Shown here: piece after piece, positions 52,091 through 63,768 of the stretch
Position numbering within the stretch: the first letter of the stretch is position 1
How the letters are laid out: each line of letters starts with the position of its first letter
Origin: Solwaraspora sp. WMMD792
GTDB taxonomy: Bacteria > Actinomycetota > Actinomycetes > Mycobacteriales > Micromonosporaceae
Direction of reading: 5' to 3'
NCBI RefSeq assembly: GCF_029626105.1
Contig: NZ_JARUBH010000009.1
Span: forward strand, 2,790,001 to 2,854,000
Length of the DNA: 64,000 nt
Notes under the pieces: model-generated
Told to the model about the DNA's origin: nothing
The model's input: the letters and a program-made list of their open reading frames with translations, nothing else
Database searches by the model: none
Program-made: the position numbers and the translations under genes

Positions 52091-53030
52091 GGGTCAGACC
52101 ACCGGGTCACTGGTCGGCGTCGGGTCGGGTGCCGGGTACGGGTCGGGTGCCGGGTCGTCGAAGCGCAGGCCGGGATAGCCGGCCGCGGCGATCTCGTCGC
52201 ACCGCCGCCGGTAGCTGCGCGGCCCGTCGGCCCACACCTGGCGCAGCGACCGCCCGCCCGGCCCCGGATATCCATGCGGGTCAGCGCTCCGGTCATCGCG
52301 TCGTAGCCGGTGGCGAAGACGACCGCGTCGGCCGGGTACTCCCGGCGGCTGGTCCGCACCCCGCCCGGGGTCAGCTCGACGATCGGCTCGGACCGTACGT
52401 CGACCAGGTCGACGTCGGCGCGGTTGAAGGTCTCGAAGTACCCGGTGTCGCGGCAGATCCGCTTCGTCCCGATCGGATGCCCCTGCGGGCAGAGCAGTTC
52501 GGCGGTGGCCGGGTCGGTCAGCGTGGCCCGGATCTTCTCCCGGACGAAGTCGGCCACCGCGCGATTGGCGTCGGCGTCGGTCAGCACGTCGGTGAACGCG
52601 GTCAGGAAGGACACCTCACCGTCGCGCCAGCGCTGCTCCAGTTCGGCCCGGCGGACCTGCTCGGGGACCTGCAGCACGCCCTTGCCGGTCCGCCGGTGCA
52701 GCGCCCGCGGGTTCTCCCGCATCGTCGCCCGGATCTGCGGATACCGGGCCTTGACGTCGGCCTGCTCGCCGGGCAGCAGCGGCCGGTTGCGGGCTGGCAG
52801 GCTGAAGTTGGCGGTCCGTTGGAAGACCGTCAGGTGTGCCGCCTGCTCGGCGATCGGCGGGATCACCTGGATGCCGGACGAGCCGGTGCCGACGACCGCG
52901 ACCCGCTGGCCGGTGAAGTCGACCTCGTGGTGCGGCCACTGTCCGGTGTGGTAGATCGGGCCGGTGAAGTCGCGCTGGCCGGGCCAGTCCGGGGTGCGGG
53001 CGGCGGACAGGCAGCCGATGGCGGTGATCA

Positions 53031-54544
<1,514 letters not shown>

Positions 54545-54560
54545 GATATCATATTGGTCT

Positions 54561-54976
54561 ATGGCAGAACTCGAAGGTATCTGTACCGGCAGGCACCGTG
54601 TTTTCGCGATGCATGTTCACTTGGTTTTCGTGACGAAGTTCCGGCACCCGGTGTTCGCCGACCGGCACCTACCCGCATGGAAGCCATCATGCGGGACGTG
54701 TGCACGGACTTCGAGGCCGAGCTGGTCGAGTTCAACGGCGGCCACAACCATGTCCACCTGCTGGTCGACCACCCACCCAAAGTCGCCGTGGCCCGCCTGG
54801 TCAACTCACTCAAGGGCGTCCCGTCGCGCCGCCCGCGGCAGGAGTTCCCCGACCTGGTGCAGCGCTACTACCGGGCCAACAAGCTCTGGTCGGGCTCGTA
54901 CTTCGCCGGCTCCGTCGGCGGCGCGCCACTGAGCATCGTGACGCAGCACATCGAGCAGGAAAACCGTCCAGGTTAG
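54561..54976 (+). pseudogene. tnpA: tnpA, Y1 transposase, frameshifted and lacking its tyrosine
   Basis: IS200-type HUH transposase. The start (ATG 54561, RHRVFAMHVHLVFVTKFRHPVF) is in one frame and the remainder (MEAIMRDVCTDFEAELVEFNGGHNHVHLLV) is in another; the shift lies near 54670. The HUH pair survives (HVH), but the catalytic tyrosine of the final helix is replaced by histidine (TQHIEQEN, where the family has a Tyr). The element is therefore probably unable to transpose unless another TnpA acts on it. Confidence 0.82.
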
Positions 54977-55019
54977 AGCACTGCTCGGGCCCTGGCGGCC
55001 CTCCCAGCGCGGGCCTTCA

Positions 55020-55271
<252 letters not shown>

Positions 55272-55350
55272 TCAACGCGGCTGCCTGCGACGATACGCGG
55301 GCCGATGCCCGTCCGGGCACCGGTCGGCGCGGGTCGGCACCACCGAGGCG

Positions 55351-55379
55351 TTGACGAACAAGCGCTCGTTAGGTAGGTT
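55351..55379 (+). promoter_or_regulatory. Promoter with KstR2-type operator I (one mismatch), transporter 2 permease operon
   Basis: -35 TTGACG (55351-55356), 17-bp spacer, -10 TAGGTT (55374-55379). Operator AACAAGCGCTCGTT at 55357-55370 fills the spacer. The architecture is the same as for the cognate binding-protein gene at 48461-48490. Confidence 0.77.
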
Positions 55380-55437
55380 GCCCGGACAGTCAGATGCTGG
55401 TCAGCCAGCGTTCCGGCGGCCAAAGGATCACCCACGA

Positions 55438-56382
55438 ATGGTCACCCTCGTCCTCCGGCGCCTCCTGTCGGCGATCCCGCTCCTGCTGATCGTCTCGCTG
55501 GGCGCGTTCTCCCTGGTCGCGTTGCTTCCCGGCGACCAGGCGATGGCGATCGCCGGCGAACACGCCACCCCGGAGCAGCTGGCCGCGCTGCGCCAACAGC
55601 TACGCCTCGACGACCCCTTCCTGGTCCGCTACGCGCACTGGCTCGGCGGCATCCTGCAGGGCGACCTCGGCGACTCGCTGGTCACCGGCCGGGCGATCAG
55701 CGACGAGATCCTGCGCCGCGCACCGCTGACCGCGAGCATCGCCCTGGGCACCCTCGTCGTGGTGCTGCTGATCGGCGTACCGACCGGCATCCTGCAGGGC
55801 GTCTACGCCGGCCGCGTCGTCGACCGGCTCGGCCTGCTCGGCAGCGCCGCCGGCCTGGCCGTGCCGAACTTCTGGCTGGCCACCATGCTGATCACCATCT
55901 TCGCGGTGCAACTGCGTTGGCTGCCGGCCACCGGTTACACCCCGCTCAGCGAGGGCGTGCTGCCCTGGGCCCAGCACCTGATCATGCCGTCGATCACCCT
56001 CGGCGTGTTCACCGCCGCCGAAATGGCCCGCCAGCTGCGCACCGGCTTCCTCCACGCGTACGCCCAGCCCTACATCCGGACCGCCTGGTCCAAGGGGCTG
56101 CCGGCGCGCACGGTGATCGGCAAACACGCGCTGAAGAACGCGGCGGCGCCGGCGATCACCGTGCTCGGCATCCGCCTCGGCCACCTGCTGTCCGGCGCGG
56201 TGATCGTCGAGTCCATCTTCGGCATGCCGGGGCTCGGCAAGTTCGCCATCGACGCCATCCTCAACCGGGACTTCACCGTCGTACAGGCTGTCGTCCTGGT
56301 CTCCGCGGTGGTCGTGCTCACCGCGAACCTGCTCGTCGACATCGCCTACGGACTCCTCAACCCGAAGGTGCGGATCTCTTGA
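55438..56382 (+). CDS. Dipeptide-type ABC permease 1 (DppB-like), transporter 2
   Basis: 314-residue permease: first helix LLSAIPLLLIVSLGAFSLVALLPGD, then GGILQGDLGDSLVTG, and the coupling segment IRTAWSKGLPARTVIGKHALKNA. GMPGLGKFAIDAI is the family's C-terminal motif. ATG 55438 is preceded by AAAGGA. First gene of the operon that completes transporter 2 with the lipoprotein encoded at 48571. Confidence 0.9.
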   Translation: MVTLVLRRLLSAIPLLLIVSLGAFSLVALLPGDQAMAIAGEHATPEQLAALRQQLRLDDPFLVRYAHWLGGILQGDLGDSLVTGRAISDEILRRAPLTASIALGTLVVVLLIGVPTGILQGVYAGRVVDRLGLLGSAAGLAVPNFWLATMLITIFAVQLRWLPATGYTPLSEGVLPWAQHLIMPSITLGVFTAAEMARQLRTGFLHAYAQPYIRTAWSKGLPARTVIGKHALKNAAAPAITVLGIRLGHLLSGAVIVESIFGMPGLGKFAIDAILNRDFTVVQAVVLVSAVVVLTANLLVDIAYGLLNPKVRIS

Positions 56383-56390
56383 GCCGACCA

Positions 56391-57323
56391 GTGAGCACCG
56401 ACGACACCGCGTCCACCGCCGCCCCCTCCGAGACCGGTGCCGGGCCGGAGCCGGACGGACTCGACCGCCGTGACCGCGGCGACACCCTCGTCGCCCGGAT
56501 CCGCAGTCAGCCGATGACCGTGGTCGCTCTCGGCTACCTGGTGCTGCTCAGCCTGTTGGCGGTCGCCGCACCGCTGGTCAGCCCGTACGACCCGTACGCC
56601 CCCGATTTCCGGGCGATCCTCGACCCGCCGTCGGCCGCGCACTGGCTCGGCACCGACGACCTCGGTCGGGACATGCTCAGCCGGCTGCTGTACGCCTCCC
56701 GGTCCTCCCTGCTGGCCTGCCTGCAGGCGGTCGGGCTCGGCCTGTTCGGCGGAGTCCTGCTCGGCGTGACCGCCGGCTACTTCGGCGGCTGGGTGGACCG
56801 GCTGGTGATGACGCTGATCGACGCCGTGCTCAGCGTCCCCGGCCTGCTGCTGGCGATGTCCATCGTGGGCGTGCTCGGGCCCGGGCTGCGCAACGCCATG
56901 TTCGCCCTCGCGGTCATCTTCGTGCCGATCTTCGCCCGGCTGAGCCGCATCCAGGCGCTGGCGGTACGCGAGGAGACCTACCTGGAGGCGGCCCGCTCGA
57001 TCGGGGTCTCCCACCTGCGGTCGGTGCTGCGGCACGTGCTGCCCAACATCGCCGGTCCACTGGTCGTCCAGGTCTTCATCACGATGGCCGTGGCGATCGT
57101 CGCCGAAGGCGCGATGAGCTACCTCGGGCTCAGCATCCAGCCGCCCGAGGCGAGCTGGGGGAATCTGCTGCAACGGGCGTTCTCGTCGGTCGCCTCGGCA
57201 CCCTGGTTGATCTTCATCCCCGGCCTGACCATCACCCTGACGGTCGTCGCCTTCCAGGTGCTCGGCGACGGACTCAGCCAGGCCCTGTCCGGCGGGCACC
57301 CGCAGAAAGCAGGCCGCAGATGA
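56391..57323 (+). CDS. Dipeptide-type ABC permease 2 (DppC-like), transporter 2
   Basis: 310-residue permease. After a 45-residue acidic cytoplasmic N-terminus the first helix begins at TVVALGYLVLLSLLAVAAP; HWLGTDDLGRDMLSRLLYASRSSL and the coupling segment EETYLEAARSIGVSHLRSVLRHVLPN are diagnostic. GTG 56391 is the preferred start; TTG 56379, overlapping the previous stop, is in frame and would add four residues. It pairs with the preceding permease. Confidence 0.88.
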   Translation: MSTDDTASTAAPSETGAGPEPDGLDRRDRGDTLVARIRSQPMTVVALGYLVLLSLLAVAAPLVSPYDPYAPDFRAILDPPSAAHWLGTDDLGRDMLSRLLYASRSSLLACLQAVGLGLFGGVLLGVTAGYFGGWVDRLVMTLIDAVLSVPGLLLAMSIVGVLGPGLRNAMFALAVIFVPIFARLSRIQALAVREETYLEAARSIGVSHLRSVLRHVLPNIAGPLVVQVFITMAVAIVAEGAMSYLGLSIQPPEASWGNLLQRAFSSVASAPWLIFIPGLTITLTVVAFQVLGDGLSQALSGGHPQKAGRR

Positions 57324-59434
57324 GCGCCGCCACCACGACGACCCGCCCGCTGCTGGAGGTCGACGGCCTGACCGTCAGCGTCGGATCCGGACGGGACACG
57401 GTGCACCTGGTCGAACAGGTCGACCTGAGCGTCGCCGGCGGCGAGACCCTCGGCCTGGTCGGCGAGAGCGGCTCCGGCAAGAGCATCACCTGTCTCGCCC
57501 TGGCCGGACTGCTGCCGCCCGGCGCCCGGATCACCGGCGGTTCGATCCGCTTCGCCGGGCAGGAGCTCACCGGCCGCTCCCCCGCCGAGCTGACCCGGTT
57601 CCGCGGCAACCGGGTCGGCATGGTCTTCCAGGAGGCGTTGAGCAGTCTGAACCCGGCGTTCACCGTCGGCAACCAGATCGTCGAGAGCCTGCTGCGACAC
57701 ACCAGTATGAACCGCCGGCAGGCCCGGGCCCGCGCGGTGGAGCTGCTCGACCTGGTCCGGATCCCGGACCCGCAGCAGCGGGTGGCCAGCTATCCGCACG
57801 AGCTGTCCGGCGGGATGGCCCAACGGGCGCTGATCGCGATGGCCATCGCCGGCGAACCGGAGCTGCTGATCGCCGACGAACCGACGACCGCCCTGGACGT
57901 GACGGTCCAGCTGCAGATCCTGCAGCTGCTCGGCGATCTGCGTGACGCGCTTGGGATGTCGTTGCTGCTGGTGTCGCACGATCTCGGCGTCATCGCCACG
58001 ATGGCGCAACGGCTCAGCGTCATGTACGCCGGACAGGTCGTCGAGTCCGGTCCGGTCCGCGACGTCTTCGCCGCGCCACGGCATCCGTACACCTCGGCGC
58101 TGATCTCGTCCAGCGCGGAGGTCGCCGAGAAGGCCACCCGGCTGCCGGTCATCCCCGGCCAGGTGCCCCGCCCGGGCCACTTCCCCGCCGCCGGCTGCCG
58201 GTTCGCCAACCGGTGCGCCCACGCCCAGCCGCACTGGACCCAGACCGACCCGCCGTGGACGGTGCTGGACGGTGGCGACCGGGGCACCCGGTGCGGCCGG
58301 CACGATGAACTCGAACTGCCCGGTACCGGCCCGGCACCGGCCACCGGCGCCGAGGACCCGGCGGCGGGCGAGGACGTGGCCGCGACCGAGGCAGCCGGCG
58401 AGGCGGCCGGCACCGGCGGTCCGACCGACGACGGCGACCACGGCGACGCCGGGGACGGGGCCGCCGGGGACGGGGCCGTGCTGCGGCTGCGCGGCCTCGG
58501 CAAGCAGTTCCCGGTGCGGCGCGGAGCGCTCGGTCTGCGTCGGGTGGTGGTGCACGCGGTCGACGGCGTCAACCTGACGGTGGCCCGTGGCCGGACGCTC
58601 GGCCTGGTCGGCGAGAGCGGCTCCGGCAAGTCGACCGTCGGCCGGCTCGCCCTGCGGCTGATCGAACCCACCAGCGGGGAGGTCTCCTTCCTCGGTCGGG
58701 ACCTCGCCGCGATGAGCCGGGGCGAGCTGCGGTCACACCGACGCGGCATGCAGATGGTGTTCCAGGACCCGTACGCCTCGCTGGACCCGTCGATGACGGT
58801 CGGGCAGAGCATCGCCGAACCGCTGGTGGTGCACTCCCGGTTCACCCCGGCCGAGCGCCGCCGCCGGATCGGCCAGCTGCTGGAACGGGTCGGCCTGGAC
58901 CCGGCGCTGGCCCGCCGGTCGCCGCGGGCGCTCTCCGGCGGCCAGCGACAGCGCATCTCGTTCGCCCGCGCGCTGGCGCTCGAACCCCAACTGATCATCT
59001 GCGATGAACCGGTGAGCGCGCTGGACGTCTCCACCCGGTCGCAGATCGTCAACCTGGTCCAGGACATCCAGGACGCCGAGGGCATCGCCTTCCTGTTCAT
59101 CGCCCACGACCTCGCGCTGGTCCACCATGTCAGCCACGAGCTGGCGGTGATGTACCTGGGGCGGGTGGTGGAGAGCGGTCCCGCCAGCCGGGTGTACAGC
59201 CACCCCGCACACCCGTACACCCGGGCGTTGCTGGCTTCGATGCTGACCCCGGCCAGTCACGGGCTCGCCGGCCGGAGCACCCCGACCGGGGAGATCCCCA
59301 GCCCGATCGACCCGCCATCGGGTTGCCGGTTCCGCACCCGCTGCCCGCACGCGATGCCGGTGTGCGCCGAGGTGACCCCCCAGCCGGTGCCGGTCGCCGG
59401 CGGTGGCTGGTCCGCCTGTCACCTCACTGGCTGA
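57320..59434 (+). CDS. Fused dipeptide-type ABC ATPase (DppD-DppF), transporter 2
   Basis: 704-residue protein with two complete ATPase units: Walker A at 48-55 and again at 431-438 (both GESGSGKS), signatures LSGGMAQR and LSGGQRQR, Walker B LLIADE and LIICDE, and switch His in SHDLGV and AHDLAL. Each half ends in the Opp/Dpp Cys motif (GCRFANRCAHAQP and GCRFRTRCPHAMPVC). An acidic Ala/Gly/Asp linker of about 50 residues joins the halves. The ATG overlaps the permease stop. In transporter 1 the same two units are separate genes. Confidence 0.92.
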   Translation: MSAATTTTRPLLEVDGLTVSVGSGRDTVHLVEQVDLSVAGGETLGLVGESGSGKSITCLALAGLLPPGARITGGSIRFAGQELTGRSPAELTRFRGNRVGMVFQEALSSLNPAFTVGNQIVESLLRHTSMNRRQARARAVELLDLVRIPDPQQRVASYPHELSGGMAQRALIAMAIAGEPELLIADEPTTALDVTVQLQILQLLGDLRDALGMSLLLVSHDLGVIATMAQRLSVMYAGQVVESGPVRDVFAAPRHPYTSALISSSAEVAEKATRLPVIPGQVPRPGHFPAAGCRFANRCAHAQPHWTQTDPPWTVLDGGDRGTRCGRHDELELPGTGPAPATGAEDPAAGEDVAATEAAGEAAGTGGPTDDGDHGDAGDGAAGDGAVLRLRGLGKQFPVRRGALGLRRVVVHAVDGVNLTVARGRTLGLVGESGSGKSTVGRLALRLIEPTSGEVSFLGRDLAAMSRGELRSHRRGMQMVFQDPYASLDPSMTVGQSIAEPLVVHSRFTPAERRRRIGQLLERVGLDPALARRSPRALSGGQRQRISFARALALEPQLIICDEPVSALDVSTRSQIVNLVQDIQDAEGIAFLFIAHDLALVHHVSHELAVMYLGRVVESGPASRVYSHPAHPYTRALLASMLTPASHGLAGRSTPTGEIPSPIDPPSGCRFRTRCPHAMPVCAEVTPQPVPVAGGGWSACHLTG

Positions 59435-59480
59435 GCCGACGGACGCACCGGCTGGGGCCGGGCCGCCGCCGCGCCCGGAG

Positions 59481-60890
59481 TCACCGCGGCCGCCGGGCCG
59501 CTTCCTCGCCGGCGACCAGGCCGAAGACCGCCGCCTCGAGCAACCCGCCCGCGTAGCCGGCGCGCGGGCCGCCGTGCAACCCGCCCATGGTCGCGCCGGC
59601 CGCGTACAGCCCGCCGATCGGCTGGCCGGCGGCGTCGCACAGCCGGGCCCGGCCGTCGACCCGCAGCCCGCCGAGGGCGAACGTCACCCCGGCCACCAGC
59701 GGCACCGCCCGCAGCGGCGGTACGGCCAACCGCAGCCGGCCGGTGCGCGGCGGCACCGCGTCCTCCGGCGCCGCCAGCAGCTGCGCCACCGTGGCGGACA
59801 GCCCGGCCGGGTCGATGCCGGCTCGAGCGGCCAGGTCCGCCGGACCGGTTCCGGTCAGCACGGTCGCGCCGCAGTCGAGCAGGTACGGGTTGGGTGCCGG
59901 GTCGCCGATCCGGCCCTCGGTGCGCCACCCGTCGTCGTCGACGATCAACCAGCACCCGTCGGGTGCCGGGCCGTGGGCCACCGCGTTGGTCGTGGTCACC
60001 CCGTGATGGCTCTCGTCGACCAGCCGCCGACCGTCCGGGCCGACGACGATCCCGACCGCCGCCAACGGATCCAGGATCGGGTACGGCCACAGTCGACTGT
60101 CCTGTCTCGCCTCACGGACCAGCAGGTGGCCGTAGAACCCGGCATCGGGGATCAGCGCCGCGCCGGCCGAGCGGCCCATCCGCAGGCCGTCGCCGGTCGC
60201 GGTGCCGGCGCCGCGCAGCAGCACCCGGTCGGTACCCAGCAGATCACGGCGCAGGCCCGGGTCGGCCTGGAACCCGCCGTCGGCGAGGACCACGGCCCGG
60301 CTGGTGATCCACCCGGTGGCACCGCCCGGCAGGTCCAGCCCGACCTGCCAGGCCGCACCGGGCGCGGGCCGCAGCCGTCGAGCCCGGGCCGGCTGACGCA
60401 GGGTGCCGCCGGCGGCGGTGAACTCGTCGGCGAGCCCGCGCAGGAAGGTCCAGACGCCGAAGTTGGCGTACCGCCGGCCGGGCTCGGTACGGCGCACCGG
60501 GGCGAACACCCGCGCCCGGTGCGCGGCGTCGCCGTCGGTGACCAGCCGGGCACCGTGCTCGACGAGCCAGTCCAGGGTGGGCCGCAGGCGTTCGCTCCAG
60601 GTGCGCAGCACCGCCTCGTCGGCCCGGCCGTCGGTCAACTCCCGCACCTGATCCCGCAACTGCTCCGGCGGGGTTTCCGGATCGCGCAGCGCGGCGTGCA
60701 GGGCGCCGCCGGACAGCACCGAGTTGCCCCAGCCGGGGCGCCGACGGGACCGTTCGACGACGACCACCGACGCGCCGGCCTGCTGGGCGCAGACCGCGGC
60801 GCACCAGCCGGCCAGGCCGGCACCGACCACCAGTACGTCGACCGGCGGTTCGCCACTATCGCCGGTCGGCGGCGGCCAGTGCGTATCCAA
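59481..60890 (-). CDS. FAD-dependent oxidoreductase, tricarballylate dehydrogenase/KstD-like
   Basis: 469-residue flavoprotein of the fumarate reductase superfamily. VDVLVVGAGLAGWCAAVCAQQAG and VVERS bind FAD; GGLYAAGATMGGLHGGPRAGYAGGLLEA closes the site and is typical of TcuA-like enzymes. TTG start with AAGGAG six bases upstream, inside the end of the ene-reductase gene. It would desaturate a carbon-carbon bond alpha-beta to a carbonyl or carboxyl. The 46 bp to the convergent ATPase gene hold no obvious terminator. Confidence 0.8.
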   Translation of the reverse strand: MDTHWPPPTGDSGEPPVDVLVVGAGLAGWCAAVCAQQAGASVVVVERSRRRPGWGNSVLSGGALHAALRDPETPPEQLRDQVRELTDGRADEAVLRTWSERLRPTLDWLVEHGARLVTDGDAAHRARVFAPVRRTEPGRRYANFGVWTFLRGLADEFTAAGGTLRQPARARRLRPAPGAAWQVGLDLPGGATGWITSRAVVLADGGFQADPGLRRDLLGTDRVLLRGAGTATGDGLRMGRSAGAALIPDAGFYGHLLVREARQDSRLWPYPILDPLAAVGIVVGPDGRRLVDESHHGVTTTNAVAHGPAPDGCWLIVDDDGWRTEGRIGDPAPNPYLLDCGATVLTGTGPADLAARAGIDPAGLSATVAQLLAAPEDAVPPRTGRLRLAVPPLRAVPLVAGVTFALGGLRVDGRARLCDAAGQPIGGLYAAGATMGGLHGGPRAGYAGGLLEAAVFGLVAGEEAARRPR

Positions 60891-62961
60891 ACCGGGCTCC
60901 TTCCAGCACGGCGTGCGTCAGCCGACGGGGCGCCAACGCGTCGCCGACCACCTGACATTCGACGTTCGGCGGTAGCGCGGCCGGCAGGCCGTCGTCGGCA
61001 GTCCGGCCGTGCGCGAGAACCACCGCGCCGGCGTCGAGGGTCGACCGGTGCCCGGTGAACAACTGCTCCACCTCGACGACCCCGCCGGACCACCGGTGCA
61101 CCCTGGTCGCCGGGGCGAACCCCACCGCCCGGCCGTACAGCCGACGCAGCACCGCCGGCCGGGTCCGCTGATCGAGGTCGGGTCCGATGTCGACGCATTC
61201 GGTGCACACCTGGACCGGCCAGCCCTCCCCGGCCAGCAGGTCGGCGGCGAGTAGCGGCTCCAGATGCCGCTCGGCGCCGCCGACCACCAGCACCGGCACG
61301 CCCGGCGTCGGTCGGCGACCGGCCAGCAGATCCATCGTGGTCAGTACCGGTCGGTCGACGGGGAAGCCGACCGGGCCTGGCCGGGCACCGGTGGCCAGCA
61401 CCACCAGGTCCGCGCCGAGCAGATCAGGATGGTCGGCGGTGGCGGTGGTGCCGGTCCGCAGGACCACCCGCCCGCCGGCGGGAGACGGCCGGTCCAGCAG
61501 CGGGGCCAGCCGCCGCTCGAGCCGGTGCAGCAGCGGCGCCCAGTCGGCGAGCAGCGGCGTGCCGACCAGGTGGCGCAGTGCCCCGCCGACCGCGTCGGCT
61601 GCCTCGATCAGGGTCACCTCGGCTCCGGCCGCTGCGGCACCGGCCGCCACCTCCACCCCGGCCGGCCCGGCGCCGACGACGGTGATCCGTCGGCGGGCAC
61701 GCCGGTGGTGGACGGGGGCCGGCCCGCCGGCCGGCGAATCGACTGGCCGTGGACCGGGCTGCGGTGGGTCTGGCGGCAGCGGGTCGAACTCGGCTTCCCG
61801 GCCGGCGGCCGGGTTCGCCGGGCAGGAGAACGGCACCCGTACGCACTCGTTGCAGGCGACGCAGCGGACGATCCCGGCGTCGTCCCCGCTGACCGCGCGC
61901 TGGGGGAAGGTGGGGTCCGCGATCAGCGCCCGGGCCAGTCCTACCAGGTCGGCCGCGCCGTCGGCGACCAGGCCACGGGCGATCGCCGGGTCGGTGATCC
62001 GGCCGGAGACCAGGACCGGCACGTCGACCACGGCGCGGACCTGGCGGGCGGTCGCCGCCGCCGGCGCCGGTGGCACCAGCCAGGATCCGGTGTACGCGGT
62101 AACCGGCCGGCCGTCGCGCAGCCCGTCGTGGTTGCCCAGCGACAGGTTGACGTAGTCGACGAGATCGGCGATCCCGGTGGCGATTGCGGTCACCCCGGCG
62201 GCGTCGATCCCGCCCGGCACCTCCTCGCCGGCGGTGAGTCGGACACCGAGCAGCGACCGGTCCCCCAGCTCGGCGCGCACCGCGCGCAGGATCCGGCGGA
62301 TCAGCCGCAGCCGGCCGGCCGGGGAGCCGCCGTACCGGTCGGTGCGCCGGTTGTAGTGCGGGGACAGGAACCGGTTCAGCAGGTACCCGTGGCCGGCGTG
62401 CAGTTCGACGCCGTCGAACCCGGCGGCGACGATCGCCGTGGCGGTGGCGAGGTAGCCGGTCACCAGGTCGTCGATCTCGGCGGCGGTGAGCGCGTGCGGG
62501 ACGGCTCCGGTGTCGTCGCCCCGTACCTGCGACGGAGCAAGGGCCGGCTGGAAGTTGTCCCAGCCGCGCTCCGCGCCGGGGTGGTGGATCTGGCCGACGG
62601 CGAGCGCCCCGCCGCCGTGCGCCGCGTCCGCCAGCCCGACCAGGTGCTCGTGCGCCGCCGCGAGCAGCACCTGGCGGTGCCGGGGGTCGCGGACGTGGAA
62701 CGAGACCGCGTCGGGGTCGACGTAGCCGTCCGGGTCACCGGGGCAGGCCTCCAGCGGGTAGACCGGGTTGGCGTACACCCCCTGGCCGGCCGGCAGCACG
62801 ATCATCGCCACCCCGCCGGCGGCGCGCTCGGCCACGTAGCGCCGCAGCCGCCGGGGTGGCAGTCGGCCGAGGTGCGGGGTCATCACCATCCGGTTGCGCA
62901 ACCGGTGCCGGCCGACGGTCAGCGGTGTGGCCAGCGGGTCACCGCCCGGCCGGCCGGTCAT
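60856..62961 (-). CDS. 2,4-Dienoyl-CoA reductase-like flavin enzyme (OYE plus FAD/NAD domains)
   Basis: 701-residue fusion of an Old-Yellow-Enzyme FMN barrel (about 1-340) with an FAD/NAD(P)-binding pair of domains (ITVVGAGPAGVEVAAGAAAAG; VPVLVVGGAERHLE), as in FadH, 2-enoate reductase and trimethylamine dehydrogenase. The FMN barrel contains GVELHAGHGYLLNRFLSPHYNRRTDRYGG. The iron-sulphur motif is CVACNECVRVPFSC, with shorter spacing than the classical C-x2-C-x3-C-x11/12-C. ATG 62961 overlaps the SDR stop (ATGA). It would reduce an enone or dienoyl-CoA. Confidence 0.85.
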   Translation of the reverse strand: MTGRPGGDPLATPLTVGRHRLRNRMVMTPHLGRLPPRRLRRYVAERAAGGVAMIVLPAGQGVYANPVYPLEACPGDPDGYVDPDAVSFHVRDPRHRQVLLAAAHEHLVGLADAAHGGGALAVGQIHHPGAERGWDNFQPALAPSQVRGDDTGAVPHALTAAEIDDLVTGYLATATAIVAAGFDGVELHAGHGYLLNRFLSPHYNRRTDRYGGSPAGRLRLIRRILRAVRAELGDRSLLGVRLTAGEEVPGGIDAAGVTAIATGIADLVDYVNLSLGNHDGLRDGRPVTAYTGSWLVPPAPAAATARQVRAVVDVPVLVSGRITDPAIARGLVADGAADLVGLARALIADPTFPQRAVSGDDAGIVRCVACNECVRVPFSCPANPAAGREAEFDPLPPDPPQPGPRPVDSPAGGPAPVHHRRARRRITVVGAGPAGVEVAAGAAAAGAEVTLIEAADAVGGALRHLVGTPLLADWAPLLHRLERRLAPLLDRPSPAGGRVVLRTGTTATADHPDLLGADLVVLATGARPGPVGFPVDRPVLTTMDLLAGRRPTPGVPVLVVGGAERHLEPLLAADLLAGEGWPVQVCTECVDIGPDLDQRTRPAVLRRLYGRAVGFAPATRVHRWSGGVVEVEQLFTGHRSTLDAGAVVLAHGRTADDGLPAALPPNVECQVVGDALAPRRLTHAVLEGARFGYALAAADRR

Positions 62962-63725
62962 GCCGGCAGCAGCGTCTGCAGCGCGACGCCCAGCCCGCCG
63001 TCGACGGCGATCACCTGGCCGGTGACGTAGCGGGCGGCGTCGCCGAGCAGGAAGACCACGACCGGGGCGATGTCCGTCGCGGACCCGGTGCGACCAAGCG
63101 GTACGGCGCCACCGCGGCGCTGCGCGGCCTGCGGGTCGCGGCTGCTGGCCGAGAAGTTGGTGCCGCTGACGATGCCCGGTGCGACCGCGTTCGCCCGGAT
63201 GCCGTCCGGACCCCATTCCAGCGCCATCTGCCGGGTCAGGGCGATCACCGCTGCCTTGGCGGCGTTGTAGGCGCCGGCGCCGGGTGCGACGTGGATGCCG
63301 CACAGCGACGAGATGTTGACGATCGCGCCGCCCGACGCCATCGCGGGCAGGGCGGTCTGGCTGCAGTAGAGCGCGCTGGCGCAGTCGATCCGCATGATCG
63401 CGTCCCAGTCGTCCGGGCTGACCGACCGCAGTGCTCCGCCGCGTACCACACCGACGTTGTTGACCAGGCCGGTGAGCCGGCCGAGCCGGTCGACGGCGGC
63501 GGCCACGACGGCTGCGGCGGCCCGTGGGTCGGCCACGTCCCCGGCGACGGGGTAGGCGGTGCCGCCGGCGGCGACGACCGTGTCGGCGGCGGCCTGGGCG
63601 GCGGCCGGATCGAGGTCGTTGACGGCGACCGCCGCGCCGGCCGCCGCGACCTGCCGGGCGGTCTCCGCCCCGATCCCCGATCCGGCGCCGGTGACCAGCA
63701 CCGCTCCGCCCGCCAGTGTTGTCAT
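62958..63725 (-). CDS. Short-chain dehydrogenase/reductase
   Basis: 255-residue SDR with TGAGSGIG, NNVG, NISSLCGIHVAPGAGAYNAAK and YVTGQVIAVDGG. AGAGG six bases before the ATG. It starts an operon with the ene-reductase and the FAD dehydrogenase; the three could together process a ring enone or unsaturated acid. No KstR2-type motif is visible in the 43 bp upstream. Confidence 0.85.
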   Translation of the reverse strand: MTTLAGGAVLVTGAGSGIGAETARQVAAAGAAVAVNDLDPAAAQAAADTVVAAGGTAYPVAGDVADPRAAAAVVAAAVDRLGRLTGLVNNVGVVRGGALRSVSPDDWDAIMRIDCASALYCSQTALPAMASGGAIVNISSLCGIHVAPGAGAYNAAKAAVIALTRQMALEWGPDGIRANAVAPGIVSGTNFSASSRDPQAAQRRGGAVPLGRTGSATDIAPVVVFLLGDAARYVTGQVIAVDGGLGVALQTLLPA

Positions 63726-63768
63726 CCCGACCTCTTTTCTCCGCCGCCCGACGGTCCGCCGGGCGAGC

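Noticed and set aside
63088-63104. Partial KstR2-like half-site (gaccaagcgg) near 63090
   Set aside because: No CTTG partner and it lies inside an SDR coding sequence.
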